Below are positions 14,838 through 24,381 of a DNA stretch of 38,961 bases, one piece after another (positions within the stretch are counted from its first letter, which is position 1; the number at the start of each line of letters is the position of its first letter). This DNA comes from a bacterium BMS3Abin04 (lineage in GTDB: Bacteria; Bacteroidota; Ignavibacteria; Ignavibacteriales; Melioribacteraceae). The translations under genes were made by a program, and so were the position numbers. The DNA lies in contig BDSW01000295.1 in NCBI GenBank assembly GCA_002898175.1, positions 1-38,961 on the forward strand, given 5' to 3'. Under the pieces are notes generated by a model. It was not told the origin of the DNA. It made no database searches and saw nothing but the letters and a program-made list of their open reading frames with translations.

Positions 14838-16331
14838 ATGGCTGCCCCAAGAAAATTAAAAATTTTATTTGTTACTTCAGAAGTTGTTCCTTTTGTTAAA
14901 ACCGGTGGACTTGCGGATGTATCTTCTGCATTGCCGCGTAAGTTGCAGGAAATGGGGCATCATGTAAGAATTGTTATGCCTAAATATGGCGCTATCGATG
15001 AACGAAGATTTAAAATACATGAAGTTGTTAGGTTAAAAGATCTTACTACAACAATTGGGAAAAATGAAGTTACATTTTCTATCCGTTCTTCATTTCTAGT
15101 CGGTGCAAAGGAGAGAGTACAGCTATATTTAGTAGATAATAATCATTATTTCGGAATAAGAAGAAGTCTTTATTCGGATCCTATAACCGGGAAAGATTTT
15201 CCTGATAATGATGAGAGATTTATTCTTCTTGCTAAATCGGTTTTTGAATTAGTTAAAAAACTTGGTTGGATACCAGATATAATTCACTGCAACGACTGGC
15301 AAGGCGGTCTTATTCCCATTTACCTAAAAACAATTTATAAAGATGATCCTATGTTTAGTAATGTAAAGACTGTTTTTACTATTCATAATTTAGCTTATAA
15401 AGGTGAATTCCCTAAATCCTCTTTTGCAAAAACCGGGTTGCCGGATGAACTTAATTCCTCAAAAGAAATTCTTAATGATGGAAAGTTTAGTTTCATGCGC
15501 AGCGGTTTAATATATGCGGATGTTCTTACAACAGTAAGTGAAACTTATGCTAATGAAATTAGTAGGTATAAGGAATTTAGCAACGGTCTTCACGATGTAT
15601 TGAAGAAAAGGAAGGATTCGTTATTTGGCATTACAAACGGTATAGATATTAAATTATGGAACCCTGAAACGGATAAACAAATTCCAAAAAAATACTCTAT
15701 CAAAAATCTTGAAAATAAACTAGTTAATAAAAAAGCTTTAGCAGAAAAATTTGGTTTACAATTAGTAGAAGATAAACCAATAATTGGCTTAATTTCCAGA
15801 CTTTATGACAGTAAAGGAATTGATTTAGTTCAAAAAGCATTTAAAGATTTATTAGGTTTAGACGTATATTTTGTTTTGCTTGGTACGGGCGATAAAAAGT
15901 ACCACCAGTTTTTTGAAAAGGCTTTAATGAAATATCCCGGTAAATTTTCTTGCTACTTAGGTTTTGATGACGGTCTTGCCCATTTGGTAGAAGCCGGAGC
16001 CGATATGTTATTAATACCTTCAAAATATGAACCTTGCGGTCTTAATCAAATGTATAGTTTAGTTTATGGAACAGTTCCTATTGTTCGAGCAACAGGCGGT
16101 TTAGCCGATACAGTTTTTAAGTTTAATGAAAAAGATGGGTCCGGTAACGGTTTTGTATTTAAAAAGTATGATGCTGCAGATATGTTAAAAGAAGTTAAAA
16201 GAGCCGTTAAAATATATAATTCGGATAAAAAAGTTTGGACTAAGATAATAAAAGCGGGAATGCGCTCTAATTTTAGTTGGCAATCTTCAGCTAAAAAATA
16301 TGTTGATATATATAAAAAAGTTTTAAGCTAA
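14838..16331 (+). CDS. glgA: Glycogen synthase (GT5 family)
   Basis: Transfers glucose from ADP- or UDP-glucose to growing alpha-1,4-glucan. At about 497 residues it is the usual GT5 length. Near the N-terminus is the nucleotide-sugar loop K21-T-G-G-L-A-D-V. In the middle are H-C-N-D-W-Q-G-G and the I-T-N-G-I-D motif. In the C-terminal GT-B half are the E-P-C-G-L-N-Q-M-Y catalytic/donor segment and A-T-G-G-L-A-D-T-V. An upstream in-frame TTG at 14805 is rejected in favour of the ATG at 14838, which has AGGA about five to eight bases before it and sits behind the promoter match. It heads a plus-strand run; gmhB begins five bases after its stop. Confidence 0.95.
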   Translation: MAAPRKLKILFVTSEVVPFVKTGGLADVSSALPRKLQEMGHHVRIVMPKYGAIDERRFKIHEVVRLKDLTTTIGKNEVTFSIRSSFLVGAKERVQLYLVDNNHYFGIRRSLYSDPITGKDFPDNDERFILLAKSVFELVKKLGWIPDIIHCNDWQGGLIPIYLKTIYKDDPMFSNVKTVFTIHNLAYKGEFPKSSFAKTGLPDELNSSKEILNDGKFSFMRSGLIYADVLTTVSETYANEISRYKEFSNGLHDVLKKRKDSLFGITNGIDIKLWNPETDKQIPKKYSIKNLENKLVNKKALAEKFGLQLVEDKPIIGLISRLYDSKGIDLVQKAFKDLLGLDVYFVLLGTGDKKYHQFFEKALMKYPGKFSCYLGFDDGLAHLVEAGADMLLIPSKYEPCGLNQMYSLVYGTVPIVRATGGLADTVFKFNEKDGSGNGFVFKKYDAADMLKEVKRAVKIYNSDKKVWTKIIKAGMRSNFSWQSSAKKYVDIYKKVLS

Positions 16332-16336
16332 AATTG

Positions 16337-16912
16337 ATGTCCGATAAAGCAGTATTTTTGGACCGAGACGGTACTATTAATAAAGATCCCGGTTATTTGG
16401 GTGAGCCTGATAAAGTTGAGCTACTACCAGGTGTTGCAAAAGGCATTTCATTATTAAGAAATAAATTGAAATTTAAAATAATTGTTATTTCAAATCAATC
16501 CGGGATTACGAGAGGACTTATAAGCAAAAGTGATGTTGATGCAGTAAATAATAAAATAAATGATTTGCTGAAATTGGAAAATACCTCGGTCGATGCTTTT
16601 TATTATTGTCCATACCATCCCGATTTTGATCCGCCGGATAAAACCGAGTGTAGGAAACCTTCTCCAAATATGATACTTAGAGCAGCAAAAGATTTGAACC
16701 TGGATCTATCGAAGTCGTATATGGTTGGCGATGTTTTGTCGGATGTTACTGCCGGCAACAAAGCTGGAACTAAAACAGTGTTGTTAAGGTTAGATGATAG
16801 TGCTAAAACAAATAACTTGAATTATGATGAAAAAACTCCCAATTTTATAGCTTCGAATTTTTTAGATGCATGCAAATTTATTCAAAACGATTATTTAGGA
16901 AATATTTCTTGA
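16337..16912 (+). CDS. gmhB: D-glycero-D-manno-heptose-1,7-bisphosphate 7-phosphatase-like HAD phosphatase
   Basis: A 191-residue HAD-superfamily phosphatase for the ADP-heptose branch of lipopolysaccharide core synthesis. Visible motifs are the nucleophile loop L-D9-R-D11-G-T, I-S-N-Q-S-G (motif II), R-K-P-S-P-N-M and M-V-G-D-V-L-S-D (motif IV). In the well-known GmhB/HisB enzymes a structural zinc is held by C-x-H and C-x-C. Here the region reads C91-P-Y-H94 and T-E-C105-R-K-P, so two of the four ligands are not at the expected places. Zinc may be absent or bound differently. The related histidinol-phosphatase activity is the main alternative. The start is ATG 16337; a TTG codon just before it is less likely. 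Confidence 0.85.
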   Translation: MSDKAVFLDRDGTINKDPGYLGEPDKVELLPGVAKGISLLRNKLKFKIIVISNQSGITRGLISKSDVDAVNNKINDLLKLENTSVDAFYYCPYHPDFDPPDKTECRKPSPNMILRAAKDLNLDLSKSYMVGDVLSDVTAGNKAGTKTVLLRLDDSAKTNNLNYDEKTPNFIASNFLDACKFIQNDYLGNIS

Positions 16913-18087
16913 GAAAATTATATATTTTATCCGTTTTATTTATCACTGCATTACTTCTTATTACTGCGTGTAATGATGATCCGACATCAATTGGAGAAAG
17001 TTTAATTCCTAACTCCGACAAAGTAAATGTTGACAGTTTAACTATTACATCCAGCAAAGCTTCGGTAAACAGCTTTATAGAAACTATTAAAAAAGGAACA
17101 TCACCAAGATTACTGCTTGGAAAGTATAAAAATATTGAATCGAGAATGCTGGTTAAATTCTTTTCGCTAATTCCGGATTCTGTTTTAACCCCGTTGAAAG
17201 AGAATCAGATTGATGTCGTTGATTCTTGGGTAGAACTTTATCCGGAATATTCAATAGGCGACTCCTCCAACCAACTTCAATTTTCCGTGAAGCATATTAA
17301 TTCCGGTTGGATTGCAAAGAACTTTGTCTGGGATAGTTTGCAAATGTTAAATTATGACCAGAACGATATAGCGTCGCAATTTGTTTATACAGATTCCTTA
17401 ATTACATTTAATGTAAATACCGACGTTGTAAAAGAATGGTTAAGAAGTAGAGTTGATGACTCACTTCCGGAAAATAACGGACTTCTTTTTACACCTTTGA
17501 ATGAAGGCCGGGTATTGGGATTTCAATCGGTTGCATTTGTAGTAAATGATAAAGCCCCAAAATTAAAAATAGTGGTACATAAACAAGGTGCATTTACCGA
17601 TACTATTACGGCAATACCATCCAGAAGTGTACATGTTATGGATGGAACGAAGCCGGAAGAAACCCCACAAAATATTACATTACAAGACGGACTTGCACTA
17701 CATTCTAAATTTTGGATTGATGTTACTAAAATCCCTCAGAATTCAGCTGTAAATAAATCTATACTAACATTTAACATTAATGTTTCAGCTTCTGATGAAG
17801 GCTCGATAAAAACCGATACTCTCGGCTTGTTTTTTTATAAAGACTCTACAGCAAATGTAGTAGACTCCGCATCAAAAGTTTTATTGATCAGAGAAGGGGA
17901 TCAGTTTAGCGGCGATTTTACACGAATACTTCAGCGTTGGATAGACGGGGATAATAATCAAGGCGTTAGAATTTATCTGACCGATGAAAGACGTGCGCTA
18001 AATAAAGTGGTTCTTTATTCCAATAGTGCCTCTAATATTGCAAAAAAACCAAAATTAACAGTATATTACACTGAAAAGAATAAATGA
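16909..18087 (+). CDS. Outer-membrane-type lipoprotein, DUF4270-like start, DNRLRE-like modules
   Basis: The start is best placed at TTG 16909, which overlaps the gmhB stop and has AGGA 8 bp upstream; this gives 392 residues and a clean lipoprotein signal (L-R-K-L-Y-I-L-S-V-L-F-I) ending in the lipobox L-I-T-A-C21. The mature start C-N-D-D-P-T-S-I-G-E-S-L-I-P resembles DUF4270 lipoproteins of Bacteroidota. Two similar beta-rich halves each contain a W-V-E-L/F-N-I strand, a W-L-R or R-W-I-D-G-D-N-N helix/loop and a closing K-L-K-I-V/K-L-T-V-Y strand, as in DNRLRE carbohydrate-binding-like modules. No enzyme motif was seen. It overlaps the following barrel gene by four bases, so the two proteins probably work together at the outer membrane. 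Confidence 0.7.
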   Translation: MRKLYILSVLFITALLLITACNDDPTSIGESLIPNSDKVNVDSLTITSSKASVNSFIETIKKGTSPRLLLGKYKNIESRMLVKFFSLIPDSVLTPLKENQIDVVDSWVELYPEYSIGDSSNQLQFSVKHINSGWIAKNFVWDSLQMLNYDQNDIASQFVYTDSLITFNVNTDVVKEWLRSRVDDSLPENNGLLFTPLNEGRVLGFQSVAFVVNDKAPKLKIVVHKQGAFTDTITAIPSRSVHVMDGTKPEETPQNITLQDGLALHSKFWIDVTKIPQNSAVNKSILTFNINVSASDEGSIKTDTLGLFFYKDSTANVVDSASKVLLIREGDQFSGDFTRILQRWIDGDNNQGVRIYLTDERRALNKVVLYSNSASNIAKKPKLTVYYTEKNK

Positions 18088-19337
18088 TGAATAAAATCAC
18101 TTATAAATTACTTATTATTTTTTGGCTTACTTTTCTTCCTAACATTTATGCTTCAGGAGGGTCTATTTATACCCGCTATGGAGTAGGAAACATTTTTTAT
18201 TCCTATTCTGCCAGAAGAATGGGCCTGGGTAGTATTGGAACTTCCTTGCTCGGTACCGGTGATTTGAGTCCGGTTAATCCAGCCAGCTGGTCGAATTTAA
18301 AAGTTACGCGCTTGTCTATTGGAGTGGGTTATAACGGCATTAACCTTAATGATGGGAAAACAAGTGCATTTTATTCAACAACAGATTTTTCCGGATTTTC
18401 AATTGGATTTCCCGTTGATAAGGATTTGGGAATTTCATTTGTAATGGGACTTTTACCATTTTCAACGGTTGAATACGAAGTAGATGTAAATTCTACGGAT
18501 AACAATTTACCTGCCGGCAAATATACTTATAACGGTAACGGCAGTATCAATAAAGTTTATTTGGGAGCTTCATACAAATTACCTCTCAATTTCCAATTTG
18601 GTGCAACTTTTGAATATTACACGGGTGATATCAAGTATTCTTCAACCGCAAGCTTTAAAGAATTTTCACCGTTTGCAAATGCAAAATATATTGAAAACTT
18701 GCAGTATCGTGGATTCGGTACAACATTGGGATTGATTTCAGGCAACATTTCTAAAGGTTTAAGTATTAAAAAAATAACTAATCTAAGACTCGGAATTTCG
18801 CTTAATTTAATTTCCAGCTTAAGAACCGACAGCAGTTTAATTACCATTAATAAGCTGGGTCAATTAAATTCTCTTTCTACTTTGCTTAATACAAATATTC
18901 CTTATAAATTGAGTTTTGGTGCAAGTTTTAATTGGGATACCGATTATTTATTTTTAATGGATTACATTTATCAACCTTGGAGTAAATACGATTTTAACGG
19001 TATATCAAGCAATAACTTACGTAATTTATCGGTTGTAAGTTTCGGTTTCGAATATAAAAATTCCGAAGCAAGGTACACAAACTTTTGGGAACAGATTAAA
19101 TATAGAGGCGGTTTAAGTTTTAAACAAACGCAATATTATATAAACGGTAAAGGAATAGATGAATATTCGGTTCATGCCGGAATTACAGCTCCGTTAGGTC
19201 CAAGGAGCAACATCGATGTGGGTTTAGCATATGGAATAAAAGGAACAAATGATTTAAATTTAATAAAGGAAAATTTTGTTAAAGCAAATATCTCATTAAA
19301 TTTTGGTGAACTGTGGTTTATCAGACAAGAAAGATAA
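18084..19337 (+). CDS. Outer-membrane beta-barrel protein, FadL/OmpP1-like
   Basis: A 417-residue protein with a signal peptide (cleavage after about Y-A-S) and a long series of alternating strands ending in an aromatic residue, for example S-I-G-V-G-Y, F-G-F-E-Y and V-G-L-A-Y-G. The early block R-R-M-G-L-G-S-I-G-T-S-L-L-G, then S-P-V-N-P-A-S-W, matches the N-terminal hatch of the FadL/OmpP1/PorV barrel group. The cargo cannot be told. The ATG overlaps the lipoprotein stop (ATGA), and the TPR gene begins just after, so these three envelope genes form a compact cassette. Confidence 0.75.
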   Translation: MMNKITYKLLIIFWLTFLPNIYASGGSIYTRYGVGNIFYSYSARRMGLGSIGTSLLGTGDLSPVNPASWSNLKVTRLSIGVGYNGINLNDGKTSAFYSTTDFSGFSIGFPVDKDLGISFVMGLLPFSTVEYEVDVNSTDNNLPAGKYTYNGNGSINKVYLGASYKLPLNFQFGATFEYYTGDIKYSSTASFKEFSPFANAKYIENLQYRGFGTTLGLISGNISKGLSIKKITNLRLGISLNLISSLRTDSSLITINKLGQLNSLSTLLNTNIPYKLSFGASFNWDTDYLFLMDYIYQPWSKYDFNGISSNNLRNLSVVSFGFEYKNSEARYTNFWEQIKYRGGLSFKQTQYYINGKGIDEYSVHAGITAPLGPRSNIDVGLAYGIKGTNDLNLIKENFVKANISLNFGELWFIRQER

Positions 19338-19356
19338 TAAACAAAGGAGTGTACAG

Positions 19357-20646
19357 TTGAAAATAGTGAACAGAATATTAGTAGTTTTACTTACTTTTTT
19401 ATCAGTGGCAAGTGCTGCTAGCACAAAAAATGTTAACAAAAATTTTGTAACAGAAAGCGATAGTCTTAGTCTTATGGCGGAAGTTAGTCTTTTCTTTGAG
19501 GCTTATAAAAATAAACAATATGACGATTGGACTATTGAACAGGGTTTCAAAGTTATTAGTATGAAACCGGATGCATATCCTGAACTCCATATTTATAGAA
19601 AACTGGAAAAAGTAATTTGGGCAGCTCACGACGACAGTACAACTTCTGAAGAGATGAAAAAGAATTTAGCCGATAGTGTTTTGATTTTATATAATAAAGC
19701 TATAAAATATGATACTGCGTATGTTGGAAACTATCTTGTGCACAAAGGTTATGTTTTGGAGACATGGTTAAAAGCACCGCCGGATTCCTCAATTGCAGCA
19801 TACGAAAAAGGGTTTGCTACGGGACAAAAAATTAATTCCAAATCTTACTACATGGATCGATTAGGGCAGCTGTATGCCAATAATGCAACGGATGAAAATA
19901 GTTATAAAATAAAAGCATTAGAAATTTACTCAAAACTCTCGGAAGATGAACCGGAAAATCCGCGATGGACGGAAAGAATGGCTTCTTTGGCAGAGGATGA
20001 AGACCAGTTAATTGATATTATGCATAAATCCTGGCTCATGAATAAAGATAACAAAGAAAAAGCGTGGCGCTACGCTTCTACTTGTATTAAATACCGCGCA
20101 TGGGATAAGGCTATTGAACCACTTGAATTTTTAACGGAAAAGGAGCCTAATGTTATTAACTATTGGAAGGAACTGTCAAGAGCTTATGAAAAATCGGATA
20201 AGGTTGATAAAGCTATTTCCGCATATAAAAAATTAATTAATCTTGAACCTAACAACAGAGATAATTATGTAAATCTTGCACTGCTGTATAAGAAAATCGA
20301 CCAATTAGCTGTTGCACGGTCTTATTTGCATAAAGCGCTAAAAATTAGCCCGGATTGGGATTATCCTGTATACATCGAAGGTACGCTATACGAGCAAGCA
20401 GCTAGGGATTGCGGTTTTAAGTTTGAAGATAAAGTTGTTTACCAGCTAGCTGTTGATACTTATAGAAAAGCTCAGCATATGGGAGGGAATTATTCTGAAA
20501 CCGCTGCAGAAAGAGTAAATGCACTTAAGAATTCAGTACCGACTAAAGAAGATTATTTCTTCCGTCATTACAAGAATAATGATAAAATAAAAATTGGCGG
20601 TAAATGTTACGGTTGGATAAATAAAACAATAACTGTAAGATATTAA
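19357..20646 (+). CDS. Exported TPR-repeat protein
   Basis: A 429-residue protein starting at TTG 19357, chosen because AAGGAG (19344-19349) lies seven bases before it and a signal peptide (I-L-V-V-L-L-T-F-L-S-V-A-S-A) follows directly. The body is helical. At least three clear tetratricopeptide repeats lie in the C-terminal half: W-D-K-A-I-E-P-L-E-F-L, K-A-I-S-A-Y-K-K-L-I-N-L-E-P and V-A-R-S-Y-L-H-K-A-L-K-I-S-P. These mediate protein contacts, so a periplasmic scaffold for the two preceding envelope proteins is plausible. The protein ends soon after a G-K-C-Y-G-W motif. glyA follows within 20 bases. Confidence 0.8.
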   Translation: MKIVNRILVVLLTFLSVASAASTKNVNKNFVTESDSLSLMAEVSLFFEAYKNKQYDDWTIEQGFKVISMKPDAYPELHIYRKLEKVIWAAHDDSTTSEEMKKNLADSVLILYNKAIKYDTAYVGNYLVHKGYVLETWLKAPPDSSIAAYEKGFATGQKINSKSYYMDRLGQLYANNATDENSYKIKALEIYSKLSEDEPENPRWTERMASLAEDEDQLIDIMHKSWLMNKDNKEKAWRYASTCIKYRAWDKAIEPLEFLTEKEPNVINYWKELSRAYEKSDKVDKAISAYKKLINLEPNNRDNYVNLALLYKKIDQLAVARSYLHKALKISPDWDYPVYIEGTLYEQAARDCGFKFEDKVVYQLAVDTYRKAQHMGGNYSETAAERVNALKNSVPTKEDYFFRHYKNNDKIKIGGKCYGWINKTITVRY

Positions 20647-20663
20647 AATAAGTGAGCCAAATT

Positions 20664-21962
20664 ATGTTTGAAAACCTGCAAAATGATCCTGAAATTTTTA
20701 ATGTACTTAATTCGGAAATTTCAAGACAGTCTGATTATTTGGAATTAATAGCTTCGGAAAACTTTGTAAGTCTTCCTGTATTAGAAGCTGCCGGTTCTGT
20801 TTTAACAAATAAGTATGCTGAAGGGTATCCTGGTAAAAGATATTATGGTGGCTGCGAATTTGTTGACATGGCAGAGGATATTGCTAGAGATCGATTGAAA
20901 AGAATATTTGGAGCTGAATATGTAAATGTACAGCCGCATAGCGGATCGCAAGCAAACATGGCTGTTTACATGGCGCTATTAAAACCCGGTGATAAATTTC
21001 TAGGACTTAGTTTGGATCATGGCGGACATTTAACTCATGGGTCATTTGTTAATTTCTCAGGTAAAATTTATCATGCAGTGGGTTATAAACTTAACGAGCA
21101 AACAAAAACACTTGATTATAATATAATAGAAGATTTAGCCAAAAAAGAAAAACCAAAACTAATTGTAACCGGTGCCAGTGCGTATTCAAGAGAATGGGAT
21201 TATGCTAAATTCAGAGAAATTGCAGATAAGGTTGGAGCTTATTTAATGTGCGATATGGCGCATCCGGCAGGATTAATTGCAAAAGGACTGTTAAACAATC
21301 CTTTGCCGTATTGTGATGTTGTAACTTCTACTACGCATAAAACTTTACGGGGACCCAGAGGTGGGATCATTTTAATTGGAAAAGATAAAGAAAATCCAAT
21401 GGGAATAAAAACTCTTAAAGGCGACAGGACAAAACTGATGTCGGAAGTTTTTGATAGTGTTGTTATGCCGGGTATTCAAGGCGGTCCTTTGATGCACATT
21501 ATTATGGCTAAAGCAGTTGCGTTCAGGGAAGTCTTACAAGATTCATTTAAAACTTATGCCGAACAGGTTATGAAAAATGCAAAGCAATTATCAAATAAAC
21601 TTGCTGCACTGGGTTATGATATCGTTTCCGGAGGCACAGATAATCATTTAATGCTGGTTGATTTAACTAATAAAAATATTAGCGGTAAAAAAGCCGAAAA
21701 AGCTCTTGAAAAAGCCGGGATAACTGTTAATAAAAACATGATTCCATTTGATACTCGTAGTCCTTTTGTTACAAGCGGTATAAGAGTTGGAACTCCGGCG
21801 GCTACCACCAGGGGAATGAAAGAAAAACAAATGGATACTATAGCCGAACTTATTGATAAAACTTTAAAAAATTATGAAAACGAAGATATATTAAATTCAG
21901 TTCGTCATGATGTTAATGAGCTGTGTAATCAATTCCCTTTGTACCAGGAGCTAAGGCATTAA
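20664..21962 (+). CDS. glyA: Serine hydroxymethyltransferase
   Basis: Interconverts serine and glycine while charging tetrahydrofolate with a one-carbon unit; PLP enzyme of the cytoplasm. The 432 residues from ATG 20664 begin in the normal place for the family (an in-frame GTG at 20652 would add four residues; neither start has a good ribosome site). Motifs: [30 protein letters not shown], and the PLP lysine K226 in [12 protein letters not shown]. It is placed within a plus-strand run, between the TPR gene and tatC. Its folate role links it to thyX, folA and the FTCD enzyme in this window. Confidence 0.96.
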   Translation: MFENLQNDPEIFNVLNSEISRQSDYLELIASENFVSLPVLEAAGSVLTNKYAEGYPGKRYYGGCEFVDMAEDIARDRLKRIFGAEYVNVQPHSGSQANMAVYMALLKPGDKFLGLSLDHGGHLTHGSFVNFSGKIYHAVGYKLNEQTKTLDYNIIEDLAKKEKPKLIVTGASAYSREWDYAKFREIADKVGAYLMCDMAHPAGLIAKGLLNNPLPYCDVVTSTTHKTLRGPRGGIILIGKDKENPMGIKTLKGDRTKLMSEVFDSVVMPGIQGGPLMHIIMAKAVAFREVLQDSFKTYAEQVMKNAKQLSNKLAALGYDIVSGGTDNHLMLVDLTNKNISGKKAEKALEKAGITVNKNMIPFDTRSPFVTSGIRVGTPAATTRGMKEKQMDTIAELIDKTLKNYENEDILNSVRHDVNELCNQFPLYQELRH

Positions 21963-21972
21963 ATAATATCAA

Positions 21973-22725
21973 GTGAGATCTCAAAAGACAATAGCAAATA
22001 ATAGTGCGAACCAAGAAGTTGAAATGACATTCCTCGAACACCTTGAGGAATTTCGATGGCGTACAATTTATAGCATTATCGGCGTCCTTATCGGTACTAT
22101 TATTGCTTGGATATTCAAAGATATTTTAGTCGAAAATATCCTCCTTCAACCTGCAATCGATGCTAAAATAACCCTCCAAAATCTTAAACCTTTCGGTCAA
22201 TTATTCCTTTATGTTGAAATTGCAATTATCTGCGGTTTTATTATTAGCATCCCAAATATTTTCTACCAACTTTGGAAATTTATTACACCTGCATTAAAAG
22301 TAAGCGAAAGAAAATATGTATCTTTTATAGTCTTTTTCTCTACGCTTTGTTTTCTATCGGGAATTGTTTTTGCTTATTACGTTATGTTACCGATTACACT
22401 TAAATTTGCTACTCAATTTGGTACAAAAAAAATTGAAAATAATTTTGCAATTGCCGAATATTTTTCAATTATTATAAGTATTATGTTAGCTTCCGGGTTA
22501 ATATTTGAACTTCCGATGCTATCTTTTGCACTTTCAAAAATTGGTATTCTTACTCCTAAACTTATGCAGCGTTATAGAAGGCATTCTATTGTGGTTATAA
22601 TGATAGCAGCGGCAATTCTTTCTCCGGGGACTGACCCGGTTGCACAAATTCTATTGGCAATTCCATTGGTTTTATTATATGAAATAAGTATATTCGTCTC
22701 TAAATTTGCGTCGAAAAAAAGTTGA
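21973..22725 (+). CDS. tatC: Sec-independent protein translocase TatC
   Basis: The substrate-receptor subunit of the twin-arginine translocase. Up to 250 residues and six membrane segments. The conserved cytoplasmic N-terminus F20-L-E-H-L-E-E-F-R binds the twin-arginine signal; F-I-T-P-A-L and the P-x-D-P segment near the last helices are also present. The start is uncertain: GTG 21973 gives a 17-residue polar extension; ATG 22024 would start right before the conserved segment. ActB in this window carries a twin-arginine signal and is a likely client. tatA/B is not nearby. It overlaps the next gene by four bases. Confidence 0.93.
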   Translation: MRSQKTIANNSANQEVEMTFLEHLEEFRWRTIYSIIGVLIGTIIAWIFKDILVENILLQPAIDAKITLQNLKPFGQLFLYVEIAIICGFIISIPNIFYQLWKFITPALKVSERKYVSFIVFFSTLCFLSGIVFAYYVMLPITLKFATQFGTKKIENNFAIAEYFSIIISIMLASGLIFELPMLSFALSKIGILTPKLMQRYRRHSIVVIMIAAAILSPGTDPVAQILLAIPLVLLYEISIFVSKFASKKS

Positions 22726-23702
22726 ATAAAAGAAAATTATCAGAAATAAGTCGTCCGATTAAAGTTGAATTGGGACAATTTAATGTTTTATTTAAGGATT
22801 CATTAAAATCTAAAGTAGGTCTTGTTGACCTGGTGGCAAAATATATTCTTCGCCAAAAAGGTAAAAAAATCAGACCGCTTTTGGTTCTTCTCTCCAGCAA
22901 AGTTGCCGGGGGTGTTACTGAAAGAAGTTTTAGAGGTGCAACATTAGTGGAACTGCTTCACACAGCTACTTTAGTGCATGATGATGTCGTTGATTCGGCT
23001 GAAAAAAGAAGGGGTTTACCTTCGATTAATGCTGTTTGGAAAAATAAAGTTGCTGTTTTGATGGGGGATTATCTTTTATCGAGAGGGTTGCTTATATCGG
23101 TTGAGGGCGGTGATTTTGATTTCTTAAAAATTGTTACTGAAACAGTAAAAAGAATGTCCGAAGGGGAACTTTTACAAATTAGTAAAACCAGAAAATTAGA
23201 TATTGATGAAGAAACGTATTTTAAAATTATTTCAGATAAAACCGCCTCATTACTTTCCACTTGCTGTGAAATTGGAGCGGCAAGTACTTCCGATGATGCA
23301 GAGGAAGTACAAGCAATGAAAGATTTTGGAGAAAATCTTGGTATTGCTTTTCAAATTAGAGATGATATATTAGATTTTGTCGGGACTTCTGGACTAATCG
23401 GAAAACCATTGGGTGGAGATATTAAGGAAAAGAAAATTACTCTGCCGCTTATACATTCGCTTAATACAGCGGAAAAATCAAAATCGAATAAAATTATCAA
23501 GTTAATCAAGAATGGCGATAATAAAGCGAATGTAAAAGAGGTTATAGAATTCGTTAAAAAAAGTAAAGGGATTGAATATGCTTATGAAGTAGCCAGCACT
23601 TATTCCGCTAACGCCAAAAAATGTTTAAAGATTTTCCCCAATTCTGAAAGTAAACTTGCTCTTGAAGCACTCGTCGATTTTGTTATTGATAGAAATAATT
23701 AA
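22722..23702 (+). CDS. Polyprenyl diphosphate synthase (long-chain, quinone side chain type)
   Basis: A 326-residue trans-isoprenyl diphosphate synthase that lengthens an allylic diphosphate with isopentenyl diphosphate. Both aspartate-rich magnesium sites are present: D87-D88-V-V-D91 (within L-L-H-T-A-T-L-V-H-D-D) and D214-D-I-L-D218. G-K-K-I-R-P precedes them and G-K-P-L-G-G-D-I-K-E-K-K follows. The residues before the first motif are small (A-T-L-V-H), as in the long-chain, octaprenyl/heptaprenyl group, so the menaquinone side chain is the likely product. That fits the quinol-oxidising Act complex encoded nearby. The start TTG overlaps the tatC stop (TTGA). Confidence 0.9.
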   Translation: MNKRKLSEISRPIKVELGQFNVLFKDSLKSKVGLVDLVAKYILRQKGKKIRPLLVLLSSKVAGGVTERSFRGATLVELLHTATLVHDDVVDSAEKRRGLPSINAVWKNKVAVLMGDYLLSRGLLISVEGGDFDFLKIVTETVKRMSEGELLQISKTRKLDIDEETYFKIISDKTASLLSTCCEIGAASTSDDAEEVQAMKDFGENLGIAFQIRDDILDFVGTSGLIGKPLGGDIKEKKITLPLIHSLNTAEKSKSNKIIKLIKNGDNKANVKEVIEFVKKSKGIEYAYEVASTYSANAKKCLKIFPNSESKLALEALVDFVIDRNN

Positions 23703-23818
23703 AATGATTGACTTAAATCCTATCGTTTAGCATTTCTTGCAAATTTATCAAAAGTGTATTTAAATAATAATTTTATTATCTTAATTTTAACTTAGGATTT
23801 ATAAGAGCACAATAAAAT

Positions 23819-24190
23819 ATGATTTTTTATTCTTTTGGCAAAAGAATTAAGAATTTTGTTAAAATTAAAATTATATCAATTCTAAACTCTAATAAGGTTA
23901 TATCGGAAGAAGCAACTTCTAAAAACGGTATTGTAATATTTTATTATCCTTCCGGAAAAATTAGAGCTGAATGTACATATCGAAACAATGTATTAGAGGG
24001 GGTTTCCAAACATTTTTTCGAAGATGGAAAAGTAAGAGTGAAAGAAAATTATAAAAATGGAAAACTTGAGGGACTTTCAAAATATTATTTTGAAAACGGT
24101 CAAGTAGAATTTGAAAAATATTTTAAAAATGGACTGTTAAAGTACAAAAATCAATTTGATAAAGAAGGGAATTTGATCAATAAAAAATAA
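23819..24190 (+). CDS. MORN_2 repeat protein (YwqK antitoxin-like)
   Basis: A 123-residue protein with about four repeats of the form Y-x-x-G-x-x-x-(A/V/E)-x-x-x-Y-x-x-(N/G)-G-x-x-(E/L)-G between residues 40 and 110. Examples are Y-P-S-G-K-I-R-A-E-C-T-Y, F-E-D-G-K-V-R-V-K-E-N-Y and F-E-N-G-Q-V-E-F-E-K-Y-F. These are MORN variant (MORN_2) repeats, found in YwqK-type antitoxins and in many uncharacterised FCB proteins. The N-terminal 30 residues are basic and hydrophobic and may associate with membrane. No toxin partner is adjacent, so an antitoxin role is not supported. It stands alone between the isoprenoid gene and the respiratory locus. Confidence 0.75.
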   Translation: MIFYSFGKRIKNFVKIKIISILNSNKVISEEATSKNGIVIFYYPSGKIRAECTYRNNVLEGVSKHFFEDGKVRVKENYKNGKLEGLSKYYFENGQVEFEKYFKNGLLKYKNQFDKEGNLINKK

Positions 24191-24209
24191 AAAATTGGAC
24201 AAAATATCC

Positions 24210-24240
24210 TTTGCAATTTCACAAATATTTTATATTTTCG
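24210..24240 (+). promoter_or_regulatory. Candidate promoter of the respiratory (act) locus
   Basis: TTTG (24210-24213), 19 bp, TATTTTCG (24233-24240): one mismatch from TAnnTTTG with the standard Bacteroidota spacing. It lies 142 bp before the actA ATG, leaving a long leader. Confidence 0.4.
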
Positions 24241-24381
24241 TCATGTCAATTTAGAAATGATTAAAAAAAAAATCGTTGCTTTTTTGGAATATCATTTCTA
24301 GCTTTTTCCTTTAATATAATTTAATACAACCCTTATTATATTTTTTGCCTCCGTTAGTTTGAGGATTTGTATAGGAAATAA

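Noticed and set aside
23819-24190. Antitoxin of a toxin-antitoxin pair
   Set aside because: MORN_2 repeats suggest YwqK-like proteins, but no toxin gene is beside it.
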